DNA of 64,000 nucleotides from the NCBI RefSeq assembly GCF_000260795.1, contig NZ_AJGU01000007.1, positions 1 through 64,000 of the forward strand. Reading direction: 5' to 3'. The notes below the pieces were generated by a model. The model was not told the DNA's origin and searched no databases. It saw only the letters and a list, made by a program, of their open reading frames with translations. This document shows positions 36,017 through 44,027 of this stretch, one piece after another. How positions within the stretch are numbered: position 1 is the stretch's first letter; every line of letters starts with the position of its first letter. Both the position numbers and the translations under genes were made by a program. The stretch comes from Treponema sp. JC4 (GTDB taxonomy: Bacteria > Spirochaetota > Spirochaetia > Treponematales > Treponemataceae).

Positions 36017-37771
36017 TTAATATGCCTTATCGTGCACGCCGGCAATAGCGCGTCCTGACGGCTCATCCATGTTCTTCCATGCGGCATCCCACTCAAGGGC
36101 TTTTGCAGTTGAACAGGCAACGCCGGCTTCGTGTGGAACACAGCGGGCAGCAGAATCGCTTGGGAAGAGTCGGCTGTAGATTTCGCGGTAGTAATATTCC
36201 TCTTTTGTTTTTGGAGGATTTACCGGGAAGCGGTTTTCGCGGCGGGCAAACTCAGCGTCGCTTACCTTTTCTTCTGTCATCTTTTTAAGGGTATCAATCC
36301 AGTTGTAGCCTACACCGTCAGAGAACTGTTCCTTCTGGCGCCATGCAATGTTTTCCGGAAGCATATCTTCAAAGGCTTTGCGAAGGATCCATTTTTCCAT
36401 GCGCTGTTTGCCGTCTGGAAGTTTAATATTCATCTTGTCGCTTGGGTTGAGTCCCATTGCAATATCAATAAAATCTTTATCAAGGAAAGGAACGCGGCCT
36501 TCTACGCCCCAGGCCATAAGAGATTTATTTGCGCGAAGGCAGTCGTAAAGGTGAAGTTTACTCATTTTGCGAACGAGTTCTTCGTGGAATTCCTGAGCAT
36601 TTGGAGCCTTGTGAAAGTAGAGGTAACCACCAAAGAGCTCGTCACTTCCTTCACCGCTCAAAACCATCTTAATTCCCATAGATTTAATTACGCGGGCAAG
36701 AAGATACATTGGAGTTGAAGCACGAACTGTTGTGATGTCGTAAGTTTCGATATGGTAGATTACATCAGGAAGGGCGTCCAATGCCTCCTGAATTGTAAAA
36801 TGAACTTCGTGATGAACAGTACCAATGTAATCTGCCGCTTTCTGAGCAGCGATCAGGTCTGGAGAACCTTCAAGGCCGACTGCAAATGAGTGGAGCTGTG
36901 GCCACCAGGCTGCTTCCTTGCTGTCTGTTTCGATTCGTTTTTTGCTGTATTTCTGGGTGATGGCTGCGATAATAGAAGAATCAAGCCCGCCTGAAAGGAG
37001 AACACCGTAAGGAACATCCGACATAAGCTGGGCTTTTACGGCAGCTTCAAGACCGTTGCGAACTTTTTCAATTACGCTCGGGTTGATTACTTCGCCTTTG
37101 TCATCGGTTGCTTTTGCTGAATTTTTAACGGCCTCGTAAGTCTCCCAGTCGCGTTTGTACCAGCGGGCAGGCTTCTGCTCTTTTGAGTAGAAATAATGTC
37201 CGTTAGGGAATTCTTCGATTGTCTGGCAGTCACCTTCCAAGGCTTTAAGTTCGCTTGCAACATAGTAACGGCCAGCCTTATCCCAGCCCTGATAAAGTGG
37301 AATAACGCCAATTTCGTCGCGGGCAATAAGATATACGTCGTGCTCGCTGTCGTAAAGGGCAAAGGCAAAAATGCCGGAAAGCTGCTCAATCATTTCTGCA
37401 AAATTTCCGCTCTGGCGGTATTTTTTATACAAAGGAATGATAACTTCGCAGTCAGAACCAGTGCGGAAATTATATTTGCCGGCAAAAGAAGAGCGAATTT
37501 CCTTGTGATTGTAAATTTCACCGTTAGCCGCAAGGATGATTTTTTCATCATCACTAACAAGAGGCTGCTTACCCGAAAGCGGGTCAACAATAGAAAGGCG
37601 TTCATGACTCAAAATCGCATTATCCCCAGTATAAACCCCGCTCCAGTCCGGTCCACGGTGACGAATACGTTTACTCATCTCCAGAACCTGCGAGCGCAAC
37701 TCCTCTTTCAAACCTTCCGCAACAGGCTGACCGCCTGAACTTAAATCAAATGCACCTACAAAGCCGCACAT
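36017..37771 (-). CDS. asnB: Asparagine synthetase B, glutamine-hydrolysing
   Basis: About 584 residues. The class II glutaminase domain starts directly with the catalytic Cys (MCGFVGAF), which fixes the start at the ATG at 37771 and not the TTG two codons upstream. The synthetase domain shows the PPi loop SGGLDSS (about 258) and the SGEGSDELFGGY motif (about 365). It makes asparagine from aspartate, glutamine and ATP. The gene has a long 200-base leader with an ANTAR-type attenuator and two small hairpin repeats immediately before the start. No clear ribosome site sits at the start codon. Confidence 0.94.
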   Translation of the reverse strand: MCGFVGAFDLSSGGQPVAEGLKEELRSQVLEMSKRIRHRGPDWSGVYTGDNAILSHERLSIVDPLSGKQPLVSDDEKIILAANGEIYNHKEIRSSFAGKYNFRTGSDCEVIIPLYKKYRQSGNFAEMIEQLSGIFAFALYDSEHDVYLIARDEIGVIPLYQGWDKAGRYYVASELKALEGDCQTIEEFPNGHYFYSKEQKPARWYKRDWETYEAVKNSAKATDDKGEVINPSVIEKVRNGLEAAVKAQLMSDVPYGVLLSGGLDSSIIAAITQKYSKKRIETDSKEAAWWPQLHSFAVGLEGSPDLIAAQKAADYIGTVHHEVHFTIQEALDALPDVIYHIETYDITTVRASTPMYLLARVIKSMGIKMVLSGEGSDELFGGYLYFHKAPNAQEFHEELVRKMSKLHLYDCLRANKSLMAWGVEGRVPFLDKDFIDIAMGLNPSDKMNIKLPDGKQRMEKWILRKAFEDMLPENIAWRQKEQFSDGVGYNWIDTLKKMTEEKVSDAEFARRENRFPVNPPKTKEEYYYREIYSRLFPSDSAARCVPHEAGVACSTAKALEWDAAWKNMDEPSGRAIAGVHDKAY

Positions 37772-37781
37772 ACGCAAATAG

Positions 37782-37836
37782 CAGAAACCGTTAAAAAATC
37801 GCTGAACCGCTGTGAAGCGATTTTAGGTTTCTACCT
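37782..37836. repeat. Small hairpin repeat, asnB-proximal copy
   Basis: Stem AGAAACC/GGTTTCT with a conserved asymmetric internal loop (GTTAA on one side, TTTTAG on the other) and inner stem AAATCGCT/AGCGATTTT. It ends only about 10 bases from the asnB start codon. The outer and inner pairs differ from the other two copies in a compensated way. Confidence 0.65.
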
Positions 37837-37859
37837 GCAAACGTTCAAAGCGGTGAATA

Positions 37860-37913
37860 GGAAATCCGTTAAGAAAATTGCGAGCAGTGCGCAGCAATTT
37901 TTAGGATTTACCT
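37860..37913. repeat. Small hairpin repeat, asnB-distal copy
   Basis: Same layout as the previous element: outer AAATCC/GGATTT, conserved GTTAAGAAA and TTTTTAG, inner AAATTGCG/CGCAATTT. A strong purine tract GAGGAGG (about 37937-37944, mRNA strand) lies just 5' of it but is not followed by an ATG. Confidence 0.65.
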
Positions 37914-37950
37914 TGTTACAATTTTTCGGTATCTATTCCTCCTCTGTAAA

Positions 37951-38054
37951 ATAAAAAAGAGGCCGTAGACTTTCCGCCGGGGACAATCCCAGTGTAAAAT
38001 CTACGACCTCTTTGCCGTTAGTTCTATATTACCGCTTTTATATTCTTATGGCAA
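37951..38054 (-). promoter_or_regulatory. asnB promoter and ANTAR-type attenuator leader
   Basis: Promoter TTGCCA (38049-38054), 17 bp, TAATAT (38026-38031). Seven bases later comes the 5-bp hairpin ACGGC [AAAGAG] GUCGU (38003-38018), identical in loop to the gltB one. The overlapping terminator pairs TCTACGACCTC (38000-38010) with GAGGCCGTAGA (37959-37969) and ends in six U. Confidence 0.82.
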
Positions 38055-38062
38055 TATATCCG

Positions 38063-39460
38063 TTAAAATACTCCCATTCCTGCAAGCAGAATTACAAACA
38101 AAAGAACCGGCGCTACAAACTTTATCATAACAATATAAAGTCCCTTGCGGCCAAACTTTTCGCGGTTTCGGGTAATTTCATCAATAAGGAATTTTGGCTT
38201 AGTAACCCAGCCGATAAGAATACAGGTAAGTAAACTTGTAATAGGCATAAGGATGATATTGCTGAAGTAATCAAGAATATCAAGAATCTGACCTGTAGAG
38301 CCGTTTGGAAGTTTCTGTTCAAAATAGAATACGTTGTAACCAAGACAAACGATTACAGAAACTATGAAGGTTGCGCCTGCCATAACTACAGCTGCACGGC
38401 GACGGCTCCAGTTGAATTTATCAATCATACTTGAAGTAATTGCTTCCAGAATAGAAACGGCAGATGTAAGGGCTGCGAACAATACCATTACAAAGAAGAT
38501 AAGACCAATGAACTCTCCGATATTTCCAAGAGAATTAAAAACCTTTGGCAGAGTGATGAACATAAGTCCAGGTCCTGCAGACATACCCTCTTTTCCAGAG
38601 AAAACGTAAACAGCAGGAACAATCATCATACCGGCAAGGATTGCAATTCCTGTATCAAAAATTTCAATGTGATTAACTGCTTTTCCAAGATTTCCGCTCT
38701 TTTTCATGTAAGAACCGTAAGCAATCATGATTCCCATAGCGATAGAAAGAGAATAGAAAAGCTGTCCCATAGCAGTAAGACAGACTCTCAAGAATCCCTT
38801 GAAGGTAAGGCCTTCAAAATTTGGAATAAAATAAACTGCAGCTCCCTGAAGTCCGGTTCTGGTAACGCCATTATCATCTGTATGAGAAATAAAAAGTGAA
38901 TAGAAAGCGATGAAAACAACAATTAAAACAAGCACCGGCATGAGAATTTTTGAATAGCGTTCAATACCGCGCTCAACACCTTTGTAAACGATGATAAAAG
39001 TAAGGAAGGCAAAAATAACTGTGTAGAAAATAGGCTGCCACTGGGAGGTGATAAAGCCTGTGAAGAAGCCGTTTTCTACTGTAACGCTGCCCTGGAAGGC
39101 AAGGTAAGAAAATGCGTACTTAAGAACCCAGCCACCGATTACACAGTAATATGGATAAATAAGGAAAGGAACGATAAAAGAAAAACAGCCTAAAAATCCC
39201 CATTTAGGATTAATTTTCTTGTAAGCTGTAAGCGGACTTTCCTGAGTTTTGCGTCCGATTGCAATTTCTGTGATAAGAAGGGCAAAACCAAAGGTTACTG
39301 CCAGAATAAGATAAACCAGGAGGAAGAGGCCGCCGCCGTCTTTCGCTGCTAGATAAGGGAAGCGCCAGATGTTTCCAAGTCCTACTGCGCTGCCTGCCGA
39401 AGCAAGGACAAAGCCTAAAGAACCTGAGAATGAGTTGCGCTGTTTAAGTTGTGTGTCCAT
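38063..39460 (-). CDS. Sodium-dependent (NSS/SNF) amino acid transporter
   Basis: A 465-residue neurotransmitter:sodium symporter homologue with about 11-12 membrane helices. The first helix carries the family signature FVLASAGSAVGLGNIWRFPYLAA (sodium and substrate site, about 16-38). Bacterial members (LeuT, TnaT, MhsT) import amino acids with sodium. The substrate cannot be told. It lies just upstream of the asnB leader on the same strand. Its start is preceded by a 15-bp perfect inverted repeat covering the ribosome site. Confidence 0.88.
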   Translation of the reverse strand: MDTQLKQRNSFSGSLGFVLASAGSAVGLGNIWRFPYLAAKDGGGLFLLVYLILAVTFGFALLITEIAIGRKTQESPLTAYKKINPKWGFLGCFSFIVPFLIYPYYCVIGGWVLKYAFSYLAFQGSVTVENGFFTGFITSQWQPIFYTVIFAFLTFIIVYKGVERGIERYSKILMPVLVLIVVFIAFYSLFISHTDDNGVTRTGLQGAAVYFIPNFEGLTFKGFLRVCLTAMGQLFYSLSIAMGIMIAYGSYMKKSGNLGKAVNHIEIFDTGIAILAGMMIVPAVYVFSGKEGMSAGPGLMFITLPKVFNSLGNIGEFIGLIFFVMVLFAALTSAVSILEAITSSMIDKFNWSRRRAAVVMAGATFIVSVIVCLGYNVFYFEQKLPNGSTGQILDILDYFSNIILMPITSLLTCILIGWVTKPKFLIDEITRNREKFGRKGLYIVMIKFVAPVLLFVILLAGMGVF

Positions 39461-39465
39461 GAAAA

Positions 39466-39517
39466 AACCTCAAAAATCATTTTTTGTAACTTTATAAGTA
39501 TAATGATTTTTGAGGTT
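39466..39517 (-). promoter_or_regulatory. 15-bp inverted repeat over the transporter ribosome site
   Basis: Perfect arms AACCTCAAAAATCAT (39466-39480) and complement (39503-39517). On the mRNA strand the 3' arm ends in GAGG, the likely Shine-Dalgarno, six or seven bases before the ATG. The loop contains TATACT/TATAAA, which could be a -10 box. It is either an RNA lid over the ribosome site or a DNA operator. Confidence 0.55.
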
Positions 39518-39557
39518 TGATGATAGTGCTGCTATCAGAACAAAGGAAAAAATATCT

Positions 39558-39711
39558 AAAATGACGGCTCCCGGTCGCGGTTCATGGTGCAAAACCGCGC
39601 AATAATGCGCTACACGCTGATTGTTGCAAAGAAACTATAGTTTTGACCGCTCTCGCGGTCGCAACAATCAGAGTGTTTTTGCACCACGAACCACTCCCTC
39701 GCGTCGGCTTT
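39558..39711. repeat. Covarying structured element, copy D
   Basis: A 154-bp element, 16 bases from the amt stop codon. Same modules as copy C with changed but still paired bases: outer GACG/CGTC, GCTCCCGGTCGC, stem GGTTCATGGTGCAAAA/TTTTGCACCACGAACC (one mismatch), hairpin GCGCA-ATAA-TGCGC, stem CTGATTGTTGC/GCAACAATCAG, AAAGAAACTAT, hairpin GACCGC-TCTC-GCGGTC, AGAGTG. Confidence 0.85.
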
Positions 39712-39727
39712 GCCTACATTCTATTAC

Positions 39728-41425
39728 TTAGTCTTGAAGTGCTTCATACCCTTCTTCGCCGGTTCTTACCTTTACTACGTTCTGAACGTCGTAAACGAAG
39801 ATCTTACCATCACCGATGTGGCCGGTGTAGAGAACTTCCTTAGCGGCTGTAACAACCAGGTCTACAGGAACTTCACTTACCACGATATCAACCTTAATCT
39901 TTGGAAGAAGTGTCATTTCAATTGGAACACCGCGGTACTTTTCTGTATTTCCGTGCTGCTGACCACAGCCCATTACGTTTGCAACTGTCATACCAGTTAC
40001 GTTGATGTCGTTCATTGCATGCTTAAGCTCGTCAAACTTGCTTGGGCGGGTAATGATTGTAACCATGTGGAACTTTGCATCAGGACGGCTTGTTCCCTTT
40101 GTAACAGGCACAGCCTTTTCTACAGGCACCTCGGCACTTGCAGCAGCGGCAGCGCTCAATCCGCCTACTCCAGCTTCGCCTTCTGTCATAACCTGAGGAG
40201 CCATGATAAAGCCAGCGTAACTTGAAGCAATACCGTGTTCAAGCTTATCAAGACCAATTACTTCTTCTTCGCGGCTTGCGCGAAGTCCGTGGAACTTCTT
40301 AATAAGTGTGAATACGATTACCATACAGACTGTTGTCCAGGCAACGATTGCAACTTCACCAAGAGTCTGAACTCCAAGGTGGCTGAATCCGCCGCCATAG
40401 AATACACCAGATTCTACGTTGAAAAGACCATCTGCAATTGTACCCCAGATACCGTTTGCAAGGTGAACGCCTACAGCACCAACCGGGTCATCAATATGAA
40501 GCTTCATATCAAGGCCTTCAACAACAACTACTACGATAATACCTGCAACAATACCGATGATGCTTGCACCAAGAGCATCTACAGTAGCACAAGGAGCTGT
40601 GATTGCAACAAGACCTGCAAGAGAAGCGTTCAAAGTCATAGAAACATCAGGCTTACCGTTTTTGAACCATGTGAAAAGCATTGTTGTAACAGCAGCTACA
40701 GCAGGAGCGATTGTTGTTGTTGTAAATACTGCAGCAAGACCACCAACACCAAGAAGCTGAGTACATGCAGCACCGTTGAATCCGTACCATCCGAACCAGA
40801 GGATGAATGTTCCGAGAGCACCCAAAGTCAAAGAGTGACCTGGAATAGCGTGAACTTTTGTTACCTTTCCGTCCTTATCATAATCATACTTTCCGATACG
40901 AGGACCAAGGAAAATTGCACCAATCAAAGCGGCTGTACCACCAACTGAGTGAATTGCAGCAGAACCTGCAAAGTCTACGAAACCAAGCTGTACAAGCCAG
41001 CCCTGAGAGTTCCAAACCCAGCCAGCTTCAATAGGATATACAATAGCACTGATGATTGCAGAATAAATACAGTAAGCGCTAAATTTTGTTCTTTCTGCCA
41101 TTGCGCCCGAAACAATTGTTGCGGCTGTAGCGCAGAATACAAGGTTGAATACAAATGCCGACCAGTCAAGTTCAGCAAAGTTTGTAAAGAGCTGCAAATG
41201 AGGTTTTCCAATAAAACCAAACAGATAATTTTCACTCATCATCAGACCAAAACCAAGAAGCATAAACATTGGAGTACCGATACAAAAATCCATAAGGTTT
41301 TTCATAATGATATTTCCAGCGTTTTTTGCACGTGTAAATCCAGTTTCAACCATCGCAAAGCCACACTGCATAAAGAATACCAGTGCCGCACCAATCAGGA
41401 ACCAAACGCCCCAAACTTCAGACAT
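39728..41425 (-). CDS. amt: Ammonium transporter fused to a PII signalling domain
   Basis: About 565 residues. The Amt part (about 1-405) has 11 membrane helices and the family motifs GAALVFFMQCGFAMVETGF and GWYGFNGAA. After a linker comes a complete PII/GlnK domain (about 455-565) ending with IRTGEEGY-type VRTGEEGYEALQD. The T-loop keeps EKYRG but has Ile/Pro where the uridylylated Tyr51 would be, so control would be by ligand binding (ATP/ADP, 2-oxoglutarate), not uridylylation. The start was moved to the ATG at 41425 (AAGGAG eight bases upstream). Its leader carries the ANTAR-type hairpin. Confidence 0.93.
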   Translation of the reverse strand: MSEVWGVWFLIGAALVFFMQCGFAMVETGFTRAKNAGNIIMKNLMDFCIGTPMFMLLGFGLMMSENYLFGFIGKPHLQLFTNFAELDWSAFVFNLVFCATAATIVSGAMAERTKFSAYCIYSAIISAIVYPIEAGWVWNSQGWLVQLGFVDFAGSAAIHSVGGTAALIGAIFLGPRIGKYDYDKDGKVTKVHAIPGHSLTLGALGTFILWFGWYGFNGAACTQLLGVGGLAAVFTTTTIAPAVAAVTTMLFTWFKNGKPDVSMTLNASLAGLVAITAPCATVDALGASIIGIVAGIIVVVVVEGLDMKLHIDDPVGAVGVHLANGIWGTIADGLFNVESGVFYGGGFSHLGVQTLGEVAIVAWTTVCMVIVFTLIKKFHGLRASREEEVIGLDKLEHGIASSYAGFIMAPQVMTEGEAGVGGLSAAAAASAEVPVEKAVPVTKGTSRPDAKFHMVTIITRPSKFDELKHAMNDINVTGMTVANVMGCGQQHGNTEKYRGVPIEMTLLPKIKVDIVVSEVPVDLVVTAAKEVLYTGHIGDGKIFVYDVQNVVKVRTGEEGYEALQD

Positions 41426-41454
41426 AATCAAATCTCCTTATCAAATGATGTTAA

Positions 41455-41535
41455 TATAAAAACGCCGCAGCCAATAACTCCTCAGCGGGAGTTACTTTCT
41501 GCGGCGCCATTGCCATTTTTTACTTTTTATTTATA
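41455..41535 (-). promoter_or_regulatory. amt promoter and ANTAR-type attenuator leader
   Basis: -10 box TATAAA (41530-41535) with no convincing -35. Fourteen bases later lies UGGC [AAUGGC] GCCG (41502-41515), with A1 and G4 in the loop. The overlapping terminator pairs CTGCGGCG (41499-41506) with CGCCGCAG (41463-41470), encloses an AACTCC/GGAGTT hairpin and ends UUUUU. The weak -35 could mean an activator or some read-through from glnN. Confidence 0.78.
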
Positions 41536-41559
41536 ACTTTTTTCTACTATATTTCAGCG

Positions 41560-43665
41560 TTAGCGAACGCTGTAAAGCAAATCACCGTAGCTTGGGAATG
41601 GCCAGAGCTCTTTTGGTGTAATTACTTCAAGTTCATCTGCAACCGCACGAAGTTCGCCCATAGCGGCAAAAACTTTTTCGCGGAAGAAGAGAGCTGTTTT
41701 TCCAGAATCGCCCTTGTCTGCAACTTCTTTTGCTTCTGAAACAGCGGCTTCAAGAGTTCCTGTTTTTGCAAAAATTGAAGTGGTAAGTGCAGAAACTTTT
41801 TTCAGCATTTCTGATTCGTAGCTTGCATCACATTCTGAGCAAACTGATTTTTTCAAGCCGATTGTTTCAGCAAGTTTGTTTGCATATTTGCTGGCAGCTG
41901 GAAGAATATTCTTCTTTGCCATTTCAAGCATTGTTTCAGCTTCAATATTGATGATTTTTGAGTAGTTTTCGTTGTGAATCTCGTAGCGGCTTGTAAGCTC
42001 AACCTTTGAGTAAACTCCGAACTTTTCAAAAACCTTAACGTTCTTTTCATCAAGAATGTGTGGCAAAGCTTCTGGTGTAGATTTAAGGTTGTAAAGTCCG
42101 CGTTTTTCAGCTTCCTTAACCCAAGAATCATCGTAACCGTTTCCGTTGAAGATAATTCTTTTGTGTTCTTTAATTGTCTTCAAAATCAAAGCATGAAGAT
42201 CAGCCTTGAAATCCTTTGATTTTTCAAGCAGGTCTGCAAACTGAGAAAGTTCTTCTGCAACAACAGTGTTGAGGAATACGTTTGCGCAGGCTATTGATTC
42301 GTTTGAACCAAGCATACGGAACTCAAATTTGTTTCCTGTGAAGGCAAATGGAGATGTACGGTTACGGTCTGTTGCATCCTTGTTGAATTCAGGAAGAACT
42401 GTAACGCCAATCTTCATCTTTTCTTTTTCATGTTTTCCGTATGGAACGCCCTTTTCGATGCTGTCAAGAATTGCAGAAAGTTCGTCACCAAGGAAGATAG
42501 AAATAATTGCTGGAGGCGCCTCGTTAGCTCCAAGACGATGATCGTTTCCGGCAGAAGCAACAGAAATACGGAGCAAATCCTGGTATTCATCAACAGCCTT
42601 GATGATTGCACAAAGGAACAAAAGGAACTGAGCATTCTGATCCGGAGTAGCACCAGGATCAAGCAGGTTCTTTCCTGTGTTTGTAGAAATTGACCAGTTG
42701 TTATGTTTACCGCTTCCGTTTACGCCGGCAAATGGCTTTTCGTGAAGAAGACAAACCATTCCGTGGCGGCTTGCAACCTTGCGCATCATCTCCATCATAA
42801 GCTGGTTATGGTCGCAGGCGATATTTGTTGTTGTGAAGATTGGAGCAAGTTCATGCTGAGCAGGAGCAACTTCGTTGTGTTCAGTTTTAGCAAGAATTCC
42901 AAGCTTCCAAAGTTCCTTGTTCAAATCCTTCATGAATTCCTGAACGCGAGGCTTAATCATACCAAAGTAGTGATCTTCAAGTTCCTGACCTTTTGGAGCC
43001 TTTGCACCAAAAAGTGTACGGCCAGTGTAAATAAGGTCTTCGCGCTTGTCGTAAACAGATTTGTCTACAAGGAAGTATTCCTGTTCAGGACCTACTGTTG
43101 TTTTTACGCTTGTAACAGCTTCGTTTCCTTCGAACAATTTCAAAACGCGAACAGCCTGCTTGCTGATTGCCTGCATAGAACGAAGAAGCGGTGTCTTTTT
43201 ATCCAGAGCTTCACCTGTATAAGAACAGAAAGCTGTAGGAATACAGAGAGTACCGTCTTTAATGAAAGCAAATGATGTAGGGTCCCAGGCAGTGTAACCG
43301 CGGGCTTCGAAAGTTGCACGAATTCCTCCGCTTGGGAAAGAAGAAGCATCAGGTTCTCCCTGAACAAGTTCTTTTCCGCTGAATTCCATAATAACTTTTC
43401 CGCCGTCAATTGGGCTGATAAAGCTGTCGTGCTTTTCTGCAGTGATTCCTGTAAGTGGCTGGAACCAGTGTGTAAAATGAGTAGCACCTTTTTCCAGAGC
43501 CCAGTCTTTCATTGCGTTAGCAACAACTGTAGCAACTGAAGGATCAAGCTTTTCGCCGCCCTCAATTGTTTTCATCAACTGTTTATAGGTTTCTTTTGGA
43601 AGCCTAGCTTTCATAACCGTTTCGTTAAAAACGTTTTCACCAAAGATTTTAGTTACTTCGTCCAT
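41560..43665 (-). CDS. glnN: Glutamine synthetase type III
   Basis: A 701-residue GSIII, the large form found in Bacteroidetes, cyanobacteria and spirochaetes. Visible family features are [19 protein letters not shown] (about 59), [18 protein letters not shown]-type segment (about 112-130), [10 protein letters not shown] (about 192), [17 protein letters not shown], and [14 protein letters not shown] (about 314-327, nucleotide-binding). It makes glutamine from glutamate and ammonia. A ribosome site (GGGGG) lies before the ATG. The leader is about 160 bases with an ANTAR-type attenuator and two more hairpins. It is divergent from pyrG. Often called glnA in automated annotation. Confidence 0.93.
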   Translation of the reverse strand: MDEVTKIFGENVFNETVMKARLPKETYKQLMKTIEGGEKLDPSVATVVANAMKDWALEKGATHFTHWFQPLTGITAEKHDSFISPIDGGKVIMEFSGKELVQGEPDASSFPSGGIRATFEARGYTAWDPTSFAFIKDGTLCIPTAFCSYTGEALDKKTPLLRSMQAISKQAVRVLKLFEGNEAVTSVKTTVGPEQEYFLVDKSVYDKREDLIYTGRTLFGAKAPKGQELEDHYFGMIKPRVQEFMKDLNKELWKLGILAKTEHNEVAPAQHELAPIFTTTNIACDHNQLMMEMMRKVASRHGMVCLLHEKPFAGVNGSGKHNNWSISTNTGKNLLDPGATPDQNAQFLLFLCAIIKAVDEYQDLLRISVASAGNDHRLGANEAPPAIISIFLGDELSAILDSIEKGVPYGKHEKEKMKIGVTVLPEFNKDATDRNRTSPFAFTGNKFEFRMLGSNESIACANVFLNTVVAEELSQFADLLEKSKDFKADLHALILKTIKEHKRIIFNGNGYDDSWVKEAEKRGLYNLKSTPEALPHILDEKNVKVFEKFGVYSKVELTSRYEIHNENYSKIINIEAETMLEMAKKNILPAASKYANKLAETIGLKKSVCSECDASYESEMLKKVSALTTSIFAKTGTLEAAVSEAKEVADKGDSGKTALFFREKVFAAMGELRAVADELEVITPKELWPFPSYGDLLYSVR

Positions 43666-43693
43666 ACTTTTTATGTACCCCCTGTGTAAGGGC

Positions 43694-43713
43694 GCCGGTC
43701 AGAGCGCCCGGTG
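43694..43713 (-). other. GC hairpin in the glnN leader
   Basis: Stem GGGCGC(C)/(G)GCGCCC around 43694-43712 between the small hairpin repeat and the ribosome site. No T-run. Confidence 0.4.
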
Positions 43714-43723
43714 TTTTATAGCA

Positions 43724-43766
43724 AAGCGTTAAGAAAAATTGCGATGCAGCAATTTTTTAGCTTTAC
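43724..43766. repeat. Small hairpin repeat, glnN copy
   Basis: Outer AAAGC/GCTTT, conserved GTTAAGAAA and TTTTTAG internal loop, inner AAATTGC/GCAATTT. Third copy of the family that occurs twice in the asnB leader. Confidence 0.65.
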
Positions 43767-43778
43767 ATATAAAAAAAA

Positions 43779-43863
43779 CAAAAAAGGCCGCAGAAATATC
43801 CTTTCTGCGGCCTCATTGCCAATCAACAATTGCATTTATAGCGATATGATTTTTTTTTGTCAA
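43779..43863 (-). promoter_or_regulatory. glnN promoter and ANTAR-type attenuator leader
   Basis: Near-consensus promoter TTGACA (43858-43863), 17 bp, TATAAA (43835-43840). Leader hairpin UGGC [AAUGAG] GCCG (43808-43821). The overlapping terminator is a perfect 11-bp stem, 43802-43812 with 43786-43796, closed by a five-base loop and followed by a U-run. A strong promoter plus a strong attenuator is what conditional antitermination would need. Confidence 0.85.
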
Positions 43864-43900
43864 CAGTATTTGTAATTTTTTTTAGTTTTCTTAAATTTTA

Positions 43901-44010
43901 TTGACAGTCCCCCGCCAAAAGCATTATAAATATTAATGAAAAAAGAAGAGCAAAGGCGCTCATTCGATTTAACGGCAGACTGTCGCTAAGTGGAATGAGC
44001 GCCTTTTATT
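43901..44010 (+). promoter_or_regulatory. pyrG-glnA-ANTAR promoter and attenuator leader
   Basis: Promoter TTGACA (43901-43906), 18 bp, TATAAA (43925-43930). Leader hairpin GAGC [AAAGGC] GCUC (43948-43961). The overlapping terminator is a perfect 11-bp stem GGCGCTCATTC/GAATGAGCGCC (43955-43965, 43993-44003) with UUUU after it. The stem sequence differs completely from the four leftward leaders, but the A1/G4 hexaloop and the overlap are kept. The regulator would therefore control its own operon. Confidence 0.82.
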
Positions 44011-44027
44011 TTGGAGAAAATACTATT

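Noticed and set aside
40235-41536. Plus-strand frames opposite amt
   Set aside because: Antisense shadows of a clear Amt-PII gene, with no ribosome sites and unnatural composition.
43779-43863. A glutamine riboswitch of the glnA type upstream of glnN
   Set aside because: The leader lacks the three-stem junction and conserved core of that riboswitch; the hexaloop hairpin overlapping a terminator fits ANTAR control better.
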